Part shown: one piece after another, positions 18,768 to 27,954 of the stretch
Numbering within the stretch: the first letter of the stretch is position 1
How the letters are laid out: every line of letters starts with the position of its first letter
Source of the DNA: Flavobacteriaceae bacterium
GTDB taxonomy: Bacteria > Bacteroidota > Bacteroidia > Flavobacteriales > Flavobacteriaceae
Direction: 5' to 3'
DNA length: 64,000 nucleotides
NCBI GenBank assembly: GCA_016780345.1
Contig: JADHLZ010000004.1
Coordinates: forward strand, 1 to 64,000
Program-made: the position numbers and the translations under genes
The notes under the pieces: model-generated
What the model was told of the DNA's origin: nothing
What the model saw: the letters and a program-made list of their open reading frames with translations, nothing else
Databases searched by the model: none

Positions 18768-20525
18768 ATGTATAGAACTCACAATTGTGGCGAGCTTAGA
18801 TCCAAAGACAATAATATTGAAGTAACTCTTTCTGGGTGGGTTCAAAAATCTAGAAATAAAGGATTCATGATATGGATCGATTTAAGAGATCGATATGGAG
18901 TTACTCAATTAATTTTTGACGAAAATAGAAGTTCTAAAGATCTTTTTGAAAAAGCCAAATCTCTTGGAAGAGAATTTGTGATTCAAGTCAATGGAATAGT
19001 TATTGAAAGAGCTTCAATTAATCCTAATATTGATACAGGAGAAATAGAAATTTTAGTATCCGAGTTAACTGTATTAAACGAATCTATCACCCCCCCTTTT
19101 ACTATAGAAGAAAACACTGACGGAGGAGAAGAACTTAGGATGAAATATAGGTATTTAGACATCAGAAGGAATTCTATAAAGAAAAAACTAATCTTCAGAC
19201 ATAAAGTAAGTTCTGTAATAAGAAATTATTTGAACAACTTAAACTTTGTTGATGTTGAAACTCCTTATTTAATTAAATCTACACCTGAAGGAGCAAGAGA
19301 TTTTGTGGTTCCTTCACGAATGAACCAAGGTGAATTTTATGCCCTACCACAATCTCCTCAAACCTTTAAGCAGTTATTAATGGTTGGGGGCATTGACCGC
19401 TATTATCAAATTGTAAAATGTTTTAGAGACGAGGACCTTAGAGCTGACAGACAACCAGAGTTCACTCAAATTGACTGTGAAATGTCTTTTGTAAACCAAG
19501 AAGATGTTTTAACAACTTTTGAAGGGTTAATAAAACATTTGCTTAAAGAAGTTAAAGGTATTTCTATTGGGAAATTCCCAAGAATGACTTATGACCAGGC
19601 GATGTCTAAGTATGGCTGTGATAAGCCCGACATTAGGTTTGCAATGGAGCTGGTTGATTTAAATGACGTTTCAAAACATAAAGATTTTAATGTTTTTAAT
19701 TCTTCTGAACTTGTTCTTGGAATTAGAATTGAAAAAGGAAATACACTAACTAGAAAAGAGATTGAAAATTATTCAAATTGGGTTAAAAGACCTCAAATTG
19801 GTGCAAAAGGATTGATCTACCTTAGATGTAATGATGATGGAACCTACAAATCCTCAGTTGATAAGTTTTTTGATCAAGATGACTTAAAAAAATGGGCTGA
19901 TAAAACCAATGCTAAAAGTGGAGATCTTGTATTTGTTTTATCTGGAAAAATTGCAGAGGTTAGAGCTCAAATGAGTGCCTTAAGATTAGAAATTGCAGAA
20001 AATTTAGGGCTTAGAAATCCTGAAGAATTTGCTCCTTTGTGGGTTACAGATTTTCCACTACTTGAATGGGATGATGAGTCTAAACAGTTTCATGCAATGC
20101 ACCACCCATTTACATCACCAAAAATTGATCAATTAGATCTTTTAGAAAAACATCCAGGAAAAGTTAAAGCTGACGCATATGATTTGGTACTAAATGGAAA
20201 TGAAATTGGTGGAGGTTCAATTAGAATACACGATAAAAAAATTCAATCTATAATGTTTAATCATTTAGGTTTTACTGAAAAAGAAGCCAGCCAGCAATTT
20301 GGCTTTTTAATGAATGCCTTTGAATATGGTGCTCCTCCTCACGGTGGTATTGCACTTGGACTGGATAGATTAGTAGCGTTATTAGATGGCCAGGAAAGTA
20401 TTAAAGAATACATCGCCTTTCCAAAAAACAATAGTGGAAAGGATATTATGATCGATGCACCTTCCAAAGTTGATAATTCTCAATTAAACGAATTGGGAAT
20501 TGAACTTAGCAAAAAAATTGAATGA
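18768..20525 (+). CDS. aspS: Aspartyl-tRNA synthetase
   Basis: 585-residue class IIb synthetase of the bacterial type: N-terminal OB-fold anticodon domain (about 1-105), catalytic domain with motif 2 ([19 protein letters not shown], about 214-232) and motif 3 ([13 protein letters not shown] near 527-539), and the bacterial GAD insertion (about 290-410). It charges tRNA-Asp. Length is normal. The last four bases overlap the start of a small membrane-protein gene (ATGA), implying translational coupling. It follows the RND gene by 33 bp without a visible terminator. Confidence 0.97.
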   Translation: MYRTHNCGELRSKDNNIEVTLSGWVQKSRNKGFMIWIDLRDRYGVTQLIFDENRSSKDLFEKAKSLGREFVIQVNGIVIERASINPNIDTGEIEILVSELTVLNESITPPFTIEENTDGGEELRMKYRYLDIRRNSIKKKLIFRHKVSSVIRNYLNNLNFVDVETPYLIKSTPEGARDFVVPSRMNQGEFYALPQSPQTFKQLLMVGGIDRYYQIVKCFRDEDLRADRQPEFTQIDCEMSFVNQEDVLTTFEGLIKHLLKEVKGISIGKFPRMTYDQAMSKYGCDKPDIRFAMELVDLNDVSKHKDFNVFNSSELVLGIRIEKGNTLTRKEIENYSNWVKRPQIGAKGLIYLRCNDDGTYKSSVDKFFDQDDLKKWADKTNAKSGDLVFVLSGKIAEVRAQMSALRLEIAENLGLRNPEEFAPLWVTDFPLLEWDDESKQFHAMHHPFTSPKIDQLDLLEKHPGKVKADAYDLVLNGNEIGGGSIRIHDKKIQSIMFNHLGFTEKEASQQFGFLMNAFEYGAPPHGGIALGLDRLVALLDGQESIKEYIAFPKNNSGKDIMIDAPSKVDNSQLNELGIELSKKIE

Positions 20526-20767
20526 AAAATCTAATTTCACTATTATTTTTTATTTTAATCTCTGGAATAATCGCTGGTACTTACGTAGCTAATGATGATG
20601 AAGTTTTAGGCAATAAAATCATTGGTTTTAGTGTAGTTTTTTTAGTTTTTGTTTTCATGCCTATTTTTCTCTATAACAGATGGAAAGGGAAAAAATTAAG
20701 TGACTATACACTTAGTGAAGAAAACTTAAAAAAAATGAAAGCAAAATCCTCAAAATCAATTAAATAA
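20522..20767 (+). CDS. Small two-helix membrane protein, unknown
   Basis: 81 residues with two hydrophobic segments (about 4-20 and 34-51) and a basic, lysine-rich tail (52-81). Its ATG overlaps the aspS stop codon (ATGA), a typical sign of a real coupled gene, and codon use is like the neighbours. I do not recognise the family. The topology (short N-terminal helix, short polar loop, second helix, cationic cytoplasmic tail) says only that it sits in the inner membrane. The functional link to aspS may be no more than shared transcription. Confidence 0.75.
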   Translation: MKNLISLLFFILISGIIAGTYVANDDEVLGNKIIGFSVVFLVFVFMPIFLYNRWKGKKLSDYTLSEENLKKMKAKSSKSIK

Positions 20768-20811
20768 ATTAAATTTTTTCAAGAAAATATCCCCACTTAA
20801 TTATTAATGTA

Positions 20812-20819
20812 TACATTTG
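20812..20819 (+). promoter_or_regulatory. -7 box of the cold-shock gene
   Basis: TACATTTG (TAnnTTTG) lies 23 nt before the cold-shock ATG. The leader would be under 20 nt, so the long cold-sensing leader of E. coli cspA is absent. Confidence 0.5.
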
Positions 20820-20842
20820 CATTCAAATAATTAAAATAATTA

Positions 20843-21040
20843 ATGACAGGTACAGTAAAATTTTTTAATGGATCCAAAGGTTATGGGTTCATTACCAACG
20901 ACGAAACGAGCGAAGATATCTTCGTTCATGTAACTTCTTTAGATGGTGTAAAGCTTAATGAGGGAGACAAAGTAGAATATTCAGAAGAGGAGGGTAGAAA
21001 AGGAAAAGTTGCAGCTAATGTTACTCTAATAGAAGAATAA
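20843..21040 (+). CDS. Cold-shock domain protein
   Basis: 65 residues forming a single cold-shock OB fold with both RNA-binding motifs: RNP1 KGYGFI (about 12-17) and RNP2 DIFVHV (about 25-30). Such proteins bind single-stranded RNA and act as RNA chaperones in the cytoplasm. Monocistronic: own -7 box upstream and a strong rho-independent terminator 27 bp downstream. Confidence 0.95.
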   Translation: MTGTVKFFNGSKGYGFITNDETSEDIFVHVTSLDGVKLNEGDKVEYSEEEGRKGKVAANVTLIEE

Positions 21041-21067
21041 TAAAATATTTTATTTTTAAACGATTAG

Positions 21068-21093
21068 ACCCTCAATTTATTGAGGGTTTTTTA
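21068..21093 (+). terminator. Terminator after cold-shock gene
   Basis: Perfect 8-bp stem ACCCTCAA/TTGAGGGT with loop TTTA, then a T-run (21087-21092). The minus-strand tadA stop codon lies at the end of the T-run. No T-run on the other side, so it acts only rightward. Confidence 0.9.
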
Positions 21094-21540
21094 TTTTATA
21101 TCTCTTTTCTTTTTAAAGAAGTCCTCAACCAAAATTTTAGATTCCTTTGCCATAATTCCATCGATAACTTTTGTTTTTGGATGAAGCTTAGTCTTCATTA
21201 TTCTAAATCCCCTATGAGCATCACTAGCTCCAATAACTAATTTTGAAATCTGTGACCAATAGAGCGCTCCAGCGCACATCTGACACGGCTCAAGAGTAAC
21301 GTACATAGTACAATTTTTTAAATATTTTCCACCTATATAATTTGCTGCGGATGTTATACATTGCATTTCAGCATGAGCTGTAACATCATTTAATGTTTCT
21401 GTTAAATTATGTGATCTTGCTATTATTTGATTATTACTAACAATTACTGCTCCAACAGGAACTTCGTCTTTTTGAAAAGCAATTTTTGCTTCGTCTAAAG
21501 CTCTTCTCATAAAGTAATTATCATCGTAAAGGTTGATCAT
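21091..21540 (-). CDS. tadA: tRNA-specific adenosine deaminase
   Basis: 149 residues of the cytidine-deaminase fold. Zinc ligands are H56 in AHAE with catalytic E58, and C86/C89 in EPCQMC. The length and the ALYWSQISKLVIGASD segment match TadA, which makes inosine at the wobble position of tRNA-Arg(ACG). The gene starts one base before the dgt stop, so dgt and tadA form a leftward pair. A guanine or cytosine deaminase is less likely given the overall match. Confidence 0.92.
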   Translation of the reverse strand: MINLYDDNYFMRRALDEAKIAFQKDEVPVGAVIVSNNQIIARSHNLTETLNDVTAHAEMQCITSAANYIGGKYLKNCTMYVTLEPCQMCAGALYWSQISKLVIGASDAHRGFRIMKTKLHPKTKVIDGIMAKESKILVEDFFKKKRDIK

Positions 21541-22860
21541 TTAACTAATTTTATTGTACCATTCTAAGGCATTACCATCAGTTAAGCTTGCTACAAAACA
21601 ACTAACATCAAGAAGTTGATCGTATAACTCTCCATCCTTATGAATGTAAGTTTCAGGAAGTGAAGCAAGAACTAAATCGTCTAAAGCACTAGTTTTATCT
21701 AATTGATTATTAACGGTTGCGTTTACAAAAACACTAAGTAATTTATGAATGACTTGATATCCTTTTAGTTCTTTTTCAATCACTTCTTTAGATTGATATA
21801 CTTTTTTGACACTGATATCAATAATGTCCTTCATTTGAGCCTTAAATACACTTTCAGAAAGAAGAGTTTTTGAAAAGTCTCCATTTAATATTTTTTCTTC
21901 GTTTGCTAAAAATATTTTTACGGTGTCGTTAATCAAAGTATTAACCGACAGAGCTCTTAAATATGCTACTCTGTCTGTTTTGTGTTTTAATGAATTATAC
22001 TTTTTAGTATCAATACTGTCTTTTACCAATCTTATTAAAAATTCTAATGCATATTCTTCAGAAATCCATCCTAAGTTGATCCCGTCTTCAAAGTCAATTA
22101 AAGTATAACAAATATCATCAGCTGCTTCGACTAAAAATGCTAAAGGGTGTCGCATAAAAGAACCGTCATTATTAACCATTCCAAGCTCATTTGCTACCTC
22201 CTCAAAAAATGAATTTTGAGAGGCAAAGAATCCATATTTTTTATCTTTAATATGAGTTGATTTTTTTGAAATTAATGATCTTCTAGGATATTTAGTAAAG
22301 GCACCTAAAGTTGAATAACTTAATCTCAAACCACCTTTAATACCAGCTTTATTCTCAGAAAGAATTTTAAAACCATTGGCATTTCCCTCAAAGTTACACA
22401 GATCTTTATATTGTTGATCACTTAAATTATTTTCAAACTTTTTTCCATATCCATTCTTAAAAAAATCGCCAATAGCCATTTCTCCACTATGTCCAAAAGG
22501 AGGATTTCCTATATCATGAGCTAAACTTGCAGCAGCGACTATAGCCCCAAAGTCATTACTTTGAAATCCATAGGTTTGTTTTAAATACGGATATTTTTCA
22601 ATCAATTTTTTTCCAACAACTCTTCCTAGACTTCTACCGACAACTGAAACTTCTAGACTATGAGTTAATCTAGTATGGACAAAACTTGTTTTTGAAAATG
22701 GTATAACTTGGGTTTTATCCTGAAGTGATCTAAATGATGATGAAAAAATTATTCTATCATAATCAACCTCAAATCCGATTCTTGTTTCGTCTTGTTCAAC
22801 TCTTAGCCTCTTAAGATTATCTCCTTGTCTTTTTAGTGATAATAATTTTTCCCAATTCAT
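21541..22860 (-). CDS. dgt: dGTP triphosphohydrolase (HD domain)
   Basis: 439 residues. HD-superfamily residues are visible as H62/H67 (VHTRLTHSLE), the H115-D116 pair (AHDIGNPPFGHSGE) and a distal Asp in AADDICYTLID. The family cleaves dGTP (or other dNTPs) to the nucleoside and triphosphate, adjusting dNTP pools. The frame could begin at a TTG at 22863, but the ATG three bases later is preferred. It heads the leftward dgt-tadA pair and diverges from the surface lipoprotein gene; the array of 11-bp repeats at 22906-22955 lies between them. Confidence 0.93.
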   Translation of the reverse strand: MNWEKLLSLKRQGDNLKRLRVEQDETRIGFEVDYDRIIFSSSFRSLQDKTQVIPFSKTSFVHTRLTHSLEVSVVGRSLGRVVGKKLIEKYPYLKQTYGFQSNDFGAIVAAASLAHDIGNPPFGHSGEMAIGDFFKNGYGKKFENNLSDQQYKDLCNFEGNANGFKILSENKAGIKGGLRLSYSTLGAFTKYPRRSLISKKSTHIKDKKYGFFASQNSFFEEVANELGMVNNDGSFMRHPLAFLVEAADDICYTLIDFEDGINLGWISEEYALEFLIRLVKDSIDTKKYNSLKHKTDRVAYLRALSVNTLINDTVKIFLANEEKILNGDFSKTLLSESVFKAQMKDIIDISVKKVYQSKEVIEKELKGYQVIHKLLSVFVNATVNNQLDKTSALDDLVLASLPETYIHKDGELYDQLLDVSCFVASLTDGNALEWYNKIS

Positions 22861-22905
22861 CAATGCAATTTACTGAACTATTTAAAAATAAAATATTAAT
22901 AGTTC

Positions 22906-22955
22906 ATAACATTAGCATAATAATATAATAACATACTAATAACCTGAATTTAACT
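22906..22955 (+). promoter_or_regulatory. Five-unit 11-bp direct-repeat array (Pho-box-like)
   Basis: Five hexamers each separated by exactly 5 bp: ATAACA-N5-ATAATA-N5-ATAACA-N5-ATAACC-N5-TTAACT, starting at 22906, 22917, 22928, 22939 and 22950. The last hexamer ends 20 nt before GTTATTTG (22976-22983), a -7-like element that precedes the lipoprotein ATG by 26 nt. An 11-bp period is the spacing of PhoB/PhoP-type response-regulator half-sites. The regulator is inferred. Confidence 0.7.
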
Positions 22956-23009
22956 GTTGAATAAACTAGATACCTGTTATTTGTGTAATCAAAAATAAAA
23001 AATATAAAA

Positions 23010-24512
23010 ATGAAAAAATTATTTAAACTACAATCTTTGTTATTAGTTAGTCTTTTTATTGTCTCTTGTTCAAGTGATGACCCCGTTGTGGAAATAAATT
23101 CTATTCCGGTTGCTGTGGACATGTCTGCGATTTCCGATGCAGGTGCTGCAGTTGAAATTGAATTAGTTGCAACAGATGCTGACTATGATCCTCTTACCTT
23201 TTCAGTTGTTACTCAACCAACTATGGGTACAGTAACAATTTCAGGTAACAAGGCAACATATACTCCGAACGAAAATGCTGATGGAGTTGACACTTTTACT
23301 TACAAGGCAAATGATGGAGTTGCAGATAGTAACACTGCTACTGCCACTGTAACCGTAAATGGAAGTTTCACATTAAGTGGTACTTACACAACTAACAAAA
23401 CTCTAACTGCTGATAAGATTTGGGAATTAAAAGGAAGAGTGTTTATTGCTGATGGAGCTACATTAACCATTCCTGCGGGAACAATTATTAAAGCAGCAGG
23501 TGGTACTGGAACTGATTCTTCTTTTATTTGCATCGCTAGAGGTGGTAAAATTGATGCTCAGGGTACAGCTGACAAACCAATTATTATGACATCTGTTGCA
23601 GATGATATTACTGTTGGTCAAAAATATGGGTCAAACCTAAATGATTCTAATGTTGGATTATGGGGAGGATTACTTGTTCTAGGGAAAGCGCCAGGTTCGT
23701 TTAAAAATGATGTTGTTGAGTTCCAAATTGAAGGAATTCCATCTGAAGAAACTAATGGATTGTATGGCGGAAATGATCCAGCAGATAATTCAGGAATAAT
23801 CAATTACGTATCAATACGACATGGTGGAACGTCAATTGGAGAAGACAATGAAATAAATGGTCTTACACTAGGTGGAGTTGGTACTGGAACTACAATCACA
23901 AATGTAGAAGTTGTAGGAAATCAGGATGATGGTATAGAATTTTTTGGAGGAACTGTTAATGCTTCTAACCTATTAGTTTGGGGACATGGTGATGACGGTT
24001 TAGACATTGATCAATCTTACGCTGGGACAATTAACAATGCTGTTGTTATTGCAAATTCAACTTCTGATCATGGACTTGAAATTGACGGACCAGAAGGATC
24101 TATGGAAGATAGCTTTAAGCTTGAAAATATTACCTTAATAGGAGATGGAACAGCTGCAAATGGTGAATATGCAGATTTTAGACAAAAAGCCTTAGGTTCG
24201 ATTAATAACTTATATGCTTATGGATTTCAGTTAGGAAAAGATTTTGAACTTGATGCTGAGGCTGACAGCGCTTCTTTTGAGGCTGGGACACTAACTTTTT
24301 CAAATATTGAAATAATTTTACCTGATGGTGAAAGTTTAACAGGAGGAGAAGTGTTTGATGATAAGTCAGAAACTCCAAATGCAATGTATGAAGATGCAAA
24401 AAATTTAGCTGGTGAAACATTTGCTAAAGGTGTAACTAGTGGCACTAGTAGTGTTGGTGCTGACCAATCTGTTTTTAACTGGACTTTTGCAAAGCACAAA
24501 AACGCAATGTAA
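23010..24512 (+). CDS. Surface-exposed lipoprotein, cadherin-like plus beta-helix
   Basis: 500 residues. Signal peptide with lipobox ending at C20 (IVSC) followed by SSDDP, an SDD-type lipoprotein export signal known to send lipoproteins to the cell surface in Flavobacteriia. Residues about 30-115 are an Ig/cadherin-like repeat (DADYDPLTFSVV, GVDTFTYKANDG). Residues 120-500 look like a right-handed beta-helix: repeated G-G-x-x-D-A-x-G-T and N-N-x-x-V turns, WGGLLVLGKAP, DDGIEFFGGTVN, GDDGLDIDQSY. It is followed by its own terminator and then a TonB receptor with the same type of upstream repeats. I infer a cell-surface partner of that receptor; ligand unknown. No catalytic motif recognised. 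Confidence 0.8.
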   Translation: MKKLFKLQSLLLVSLFIVSCSSDDPVVEINSIPVAVDMSAISDAGAAVEIELVATDADYDPLTFSVVTQPTMGTVTISGNKATYTPNENADGVDTFTYKANDGVADSNTATATVTVNGSFTLSGTYTTNKTLTADKIWELKGRVFIADGATLTIPAGTIIKAAGGTGTDSSFICIARGGKIDAQGTADKPIIMTSVADDITVGQKYGSNLNDSNVGLWGGLLVLGKAPGSFKNDVVEFQIEGIPSEETNGLYGGNDPADNSGIINYVSIRHGGTSIGEDNEINGLTLGGVGTGTTITNVEVVGNQDDGIEFFGGTVNASNLLVWGHGDDGLDIDQSYAGTINNAVVIANSTSDHGLEIDGPEGSMEDSFKLENITLIGDGTAANGEYADFRQKALGSINNLYAYGFQLGKDFELDAEADSASFEAGTLTFSNIEIILPDGESLTGGEVFDDKSETPNAMYEDAKNLAGETFAKGVTSGTSSVGADQSVFNWTFAKHKNAM

Positions 24513-24540
24513 AAAATTCTAATTGTTTTTGTTTTGTTAA

Positions 24541-24568
24541 AAAAGGCTTGATTAATTCAAGCCTTTTT
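24541..24568 (+). terminator. Terminator after surface lipoprotein gene
   Basis: Stem AAAAGGCTTG (24541-24550), loop ATTAATT, CAAGCC then T-run to 24569. It lies 28 bp after the stop, so the TonB receptor downstream needs its own promoter, which follows immediately. Confidence 0.88.
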
Positions 24569-24571
24569 TAT

Positions 24572-24588
24572 TTAACATTCAGTTAACA
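24572..24588 (+). promoter_or_regulatory. Two-unit TTAACA repeat before the TonB receptor
   Basis: TTAACA (24572-24577), N5, TTAACA (24583-24588): an exact 11-bp direct repeat directly behind the terminator. The last hexamer ends 20 nt before GATATTTG (24609-24616), with the ATG at 24635. Same geometry as the arrays at 22906, 27846 and 27955. Confidence 0.65.
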
Positions 24589-24634
24589 TAAGATCTTATA
24601 TGTAAATAGATATTTGAAAAAAAATACTTACCAA

Positions 24635-27439
24635 ATGAAAAAAACGATTTTTTTATTCTTTATAACTGGATTTTTATCTGTTAATTTACAGTCACAAACA
24701 GGTATTGTTAGGGGAAATTTAATTGATAATGATTTCCAAGATCCTGTTCCATTTGCAAATATCGTAGTTAAGGAGACAGGCACTGGAACAACCTCAGATT
24801 TTGACGGTAATTATGAACTTGTATTGAATGAAGGGGTTTATACTATTGTGTTTTCATTTATAGGATATGAAACTATTGAAATAGAAGATGTAATTGTAAA
24901 ATCAGAAGAACCATCAATAATTAATGTCACTCTTAACACTCTAGCTCAAGGGCTAGATGAAGTTGTGGTTAGTGTTAGCGCAAGTACAAATACTGAAAAA
25001 TCGGTTCTTGAATTTCAAAAAAAATCTATTAGTCTTGTTGATGGATTATCTTCTGAAAGAATTAAATCTTCAGGAGCTTCAAATATTGCATCAGCTGTAA
25101 AATCAGTTCCTGGTGTTTCTGTTCAAGGTGGAAAATACGTTTATGTTCGAGGTCTTGGAGACAGATATACAAAGTCTATTCTAAACGGAGTTGATATCCC
25201 GGGATTAGATCCAGATAGAAATACTATACAAATGGATATTTTTCCAACAAACATTTTAGATAATGTTATCGTAATTAAATCTGCCTCAGCTGAAATGCCA
25301 GCTGATTTTACAGGTGGAATTGTTGATATAGTTACAAAGGAGTTTCCAAATACCAAAAAGTATTCAATATCATTCAGTACAGCTTACAACTCAAAAATGC
25401 ACTACAATAGCAATTACCTAACATCTAGATCTAGTAAAACAGATTTTTTAGGTTTTGATGATGGATTAAGATCCATTCCAGTAGATCCTTATCAAGGATA
25501 CACAGTTTTGGAAGGAATTAATAGTCCTAAAATTACTCAAGTTACTAGAAAATTTAACCCAAATATGGCAGCTCTAAAGAAAACAAGTCTTGGAGATTAT
25601 AGCTTTAGTTTTTCAGGTGGTAATCAGATTTTATTGAATAATAATAACAGACTTGGTTTTTTTGGGTCTCTGAGCTACAAAAATACAACTGATTTTTACG
25701 AAAACTCTGAAAATAATACTTACTATAGAGAACCTGACAAAAAAATCTTTAATCTTTATGAAAATAGAATTCAAAATGGCCCTTTGGGTGAAAACTCTAT
25801 TATATTAAGTGCGATGACTGGAATTTCTTATAAAACAGAATTATCCAAGTATAAGTTTAATATTCTTCATATTCAAAATGGAGAATCAAGTGCAGGTATA
25901 TTTGACCAAAAAATTAACTTAAATGACTCTAAAAATCTACTCAAACATAACATTGATTATACTCAACGAGCAATTTCTAACATTTTAATTTCAGGAACAC
26001 ATACCTTTAAAACAGAAAGTGATTGGAAATTAAATTGGAAAATTTCTCCAACTAAATCGTCAATACAAGATAAAGATGTAAGGACGACCTCATTTGAAAT
26101 TACAGATGAAGGAAAATATGTAGTTCCTTTAAATGGTAAACCTAGTAGAATATGGAGAAATTTAGATGAAATAAATATTGTAAGTAAAATTGATCTACAA
26201 AAAAAGCTAAAATTATTTGATAGAGATGCTAAATTAAAATTTGGGGCATTTAACTCTTATAAAGAAAGAGAATATGATATTTACAGTTTTAGGATAAATG
26301 TTCCAACAAATCTTGGTGTTATTGATAACGGTAACCCAGATAATTTACTTAAAGCCGAATATACTTGGACTCCAACCAACACAGTTGGAAATCATATTGC
26401 ACTATTTACAAATGGAGGTGTTGAGACAGGCAAAAATTATGATTCAAATCAAGTTAATATTTCAGGCTACTCATCTTTAGAATTCAAAATTAATGATAAA
26501 ATTAAATCTGTTATTGGACTTAGAGTTGAAAATTTTATACAAAAATATACTGGAGAAAACAGCGGAGGATCGATTAAATATATAAATGAAAAGGTAATTG
26601 ATAAATTAGACTTTTTCCCTTCCACAAATTTCATTTATTCTTTAAAAGAAAATTCAAATTTAAGATTATCTTATTCGAAAACTACTGCTAGGCCGTCTTT
26701 CAAAGAAGTGTCAATAGCGGAAATTTACGATCCATTATCAAACATGACTTTCAATGGTAATATAAATCTTAAGCCTAGCTATATTGATAATATTGATTTA
26801 AGATTTGAAATATTTGGAGATCAAAGTCAATTATTTGCTGTTAGCAGTTTTTATAAATCTTTTAAAGACCCTATTGAATTAACCTATTATGAATCATCTA
26901 CAGAAAACTTTCAGCCAAAAAATTTAGGTAATGCAAAAGTGTATGGTTTAGAATTTGAAATAAGAAAACAACTTAGTAATTCTTTAGGTATAAACTTTAA
27001 CGCGTCTATTATTGAATCTAGACAAAAGTATGGAGAAAGTGAACTTAGTCTTAGAACCAAAGGATTAAGAGAGGGTGAAACTTTAGGAAATTACAGAAGA
27101 TTACAAGGTCAATCTCCATATTTAATAAATTCAAGTTTAGATTATAAAAACGAGAATGGTTTAAATACTGGACTATTTTTCAATATGCAAGGCAAAACTT
27201 TAGAGGTTGTTGGAACAGGTTTTGCTCCAGACGTCTACACTCAACCTTTTGAAAGCCTAAATTTAAATCTATCTAAATCATTAGGTGAAAATCAAAACAA
27301 AACAATCACTGTAAAAATTGAAAATATACTAGACTCAAAAAAACAAAGTGTTTATGAATCTTTTAGAGCTGACGATAAAGTGTTTTCCTTTAGAGATCAA
27401 GGAATAACATTTTCGATTGGCTATAGTATTAAGATTTAA
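24635..27439 (+). CDS. TonB-dependent receptor, carboxypeptidase-like N-domain
   Basis: 934 residues from the ATG at 24635 (an in-frame TTG at 24614 overlaps the probable -7 box and is less likely). Signal peptide about 1-21 (LQSQ), then a carboxypeptidase-regulatory-like domain (about 23-105, PVPFANIVVKETGTGTTSDFDGNYEL), a plug domain (about 125-230, YVRGLGDRYTKSILNG, ADFTGGIVDIVTKEF) and a 22-strand barrel ending in an aromatic/hydrophobic strand (TFSIGYSIKI). It should import a large or scarce ligand across the outer membrane with TonB energy. The 11-bp repeats upstream and the phosphate permease nearby suggest a phosphorus-related ligand, an inference only. Confidence 0.9.
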   Translation: MKKTIFLFFITGFLSVNLQSQTGIVRGNLIDNDFQDPVPFANIVVKETGTGTTSDFDGNYELVLNEGVYTIVFSFIGYETIEIEDVIVKSEEPSIINVTLNTLAQGLDEVVVSVSASTNTEKSVLEFQKKSISLVDGLSSERIKSSGASNIASAVKSVPGVSVQGGKYVYVRGLGDRYTKSILNGVDIPGLDPDRNTIQMDIFPTNILDNVIVIKSASAEMPADFTGGIVDIVTKEFPNTKKYSISFSTAYNSKMHYNSNYLTSRSSKTDFLGFDDGLRSIPVDPYQGYTVLEGINSPKITQVTRKFNPNMAALKKTSLGDYSFSFSGGNQILLNNNNRLGFFGSLSYKNTTDFYENSENNTYYREPDKKIFNLYENRIQNGPLGENSIILSAMTGISYKTELSKYKFNILHIQNGESSAGIFDQKINLNDSKNLLKHNIDYTQRAISNILISGTHTFKTESDWKLNWKISPTKSSIQDKDVRTTSFEITDEGKYVVPLNGKPSRIWRNLDEINIVSKIDLQKKLKLFDRDAKLKFGAFNSYKEREYDIYSFRINVPTNLGVIDNGNPDNLLKAEYTWTPTNTVGNHIALFTNGGVETGKNYDSNQVNISGYSSLEFKINDKIKSVIGLRVENFIQKYTGENSGGSIKYINEKVIDKLDFFPSTNFIYSLKENSNLRLSYSKTTARPSFKEVSIAEIYDPLSNMTFNGNINLKPSYIDNIDLRFEIFGDQSQLFAVSSFYKSFKDPIELTYYESSTENFQPKNLGNAKVYGLEFEIRKQLSNSLGINFNASIIESRQKYGESELSLRTKGLREGETLGNYRRLQGQSPYLINSSLDYKNENGLNTGLFFNMQGKTLEVVGTGFAPDVYTQPFESLNLNLSKSLGENQNKTITVKIENILDSKKQSVYESFRADDKVFSFRDQGITFSIGYSIKI

Positions 27440-27476
27440 CAATATCTAAATAAAATAATAGTATTAGAAATTATAG

Positions 27477-27779
27477 TTAATAACTCTTTTCTTCGTTATT
27501 TAACTGCACTTCTACCTCAATTTTTGGATTTTTTGAGGAAACTAATTTTAGAATAGATAATGCTTGATCATTAAACTTTGGACTAACAATTAAAAAAGTC
27601 ACCTCCCTAACTATTTTTCTGTTATCATAAGCTAATTCTACAGCCGAAAATTTTGCACATAGTTCTCCGTTGTAATACACATCTGTTCCGTCATATGTAA
27701 GCCCCTGTGTTGAAATATTAATTAGTGGATTACAACTTAGAGATAGAGTAATCAATAATAAGACGGCAATATTTTTCAT
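27477..27779 (-). CDS. Small periplasm-facing lipoprotein, unknown
   Basis: 100 residues from the ATG at 27779: a lipoprotein signal (LLLITLSLSC, C16) followed by about 85 residues of mixed alpha/beta character with one further cysteine (GELCAKF). I do not recognise the family. After the lipidated cysteine comes NPLINI, without the acidic run needed for surface export, so it probably faces the periplasm. A longer frame from 27827 exists, but it would begin inside the promoter repeats (27819-27846). Its promoter has the same repeat geometry as those of the receptor, lipoprotein and porin/permease genes, so it is probably co-regulated with them. Confidence 0.7.
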   Translation of the reverse strand: MKNIAVLLLITLSLSCNPLINISTQGLTYDGTDVYYNGELCAKFSAVELAYDNRKIVREVTFLIVSPKFNDQALSILKLVSSKNPKIEVEVQLNNEEKSY

Positions 27780-27790
27780 TTTTTTATTTA

Positions 27791-27846
27791 TAAAACTATA
27801 ATTAATATCACTTAAAAATGTTAACATTAGGTTACTAAATTGTAAT
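27791..27846 (-). promoter_or_regulatory. 11-bp repeats and -7 element of small lipoprotein gene
   Basis: Reading the minus strand: ATTACA (27846-27841), N5, GTAACC (27835-27830), N5, TTAACA (27824-27819), then 20 nt and TAGTTTTA (27798-27791), one base off TAnnTTTG. The ATG is 11 nt further on. Two hexamers are degenerate, but the spacing equals that of the other three arrays. Confidence 0.5.
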
Positions 27847-27954
27847 CCAATTAATGTTAATTTTTCTGATCTCTATAGCCAATAAATATAAAATAATGTC
27901 AAGTCCTTTGCCCAACTGAGTAAAAAGATATAAATTTCGTGTTATAGATATTTG

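Noticed and set aside
24614-24634. In-frame TTG start giving the TonB receptor seven more residues
   Set aside because: The TTG overlaps the TTTG of the probable -7 element, and the ATG at 24635 starts a standard signal peptide.
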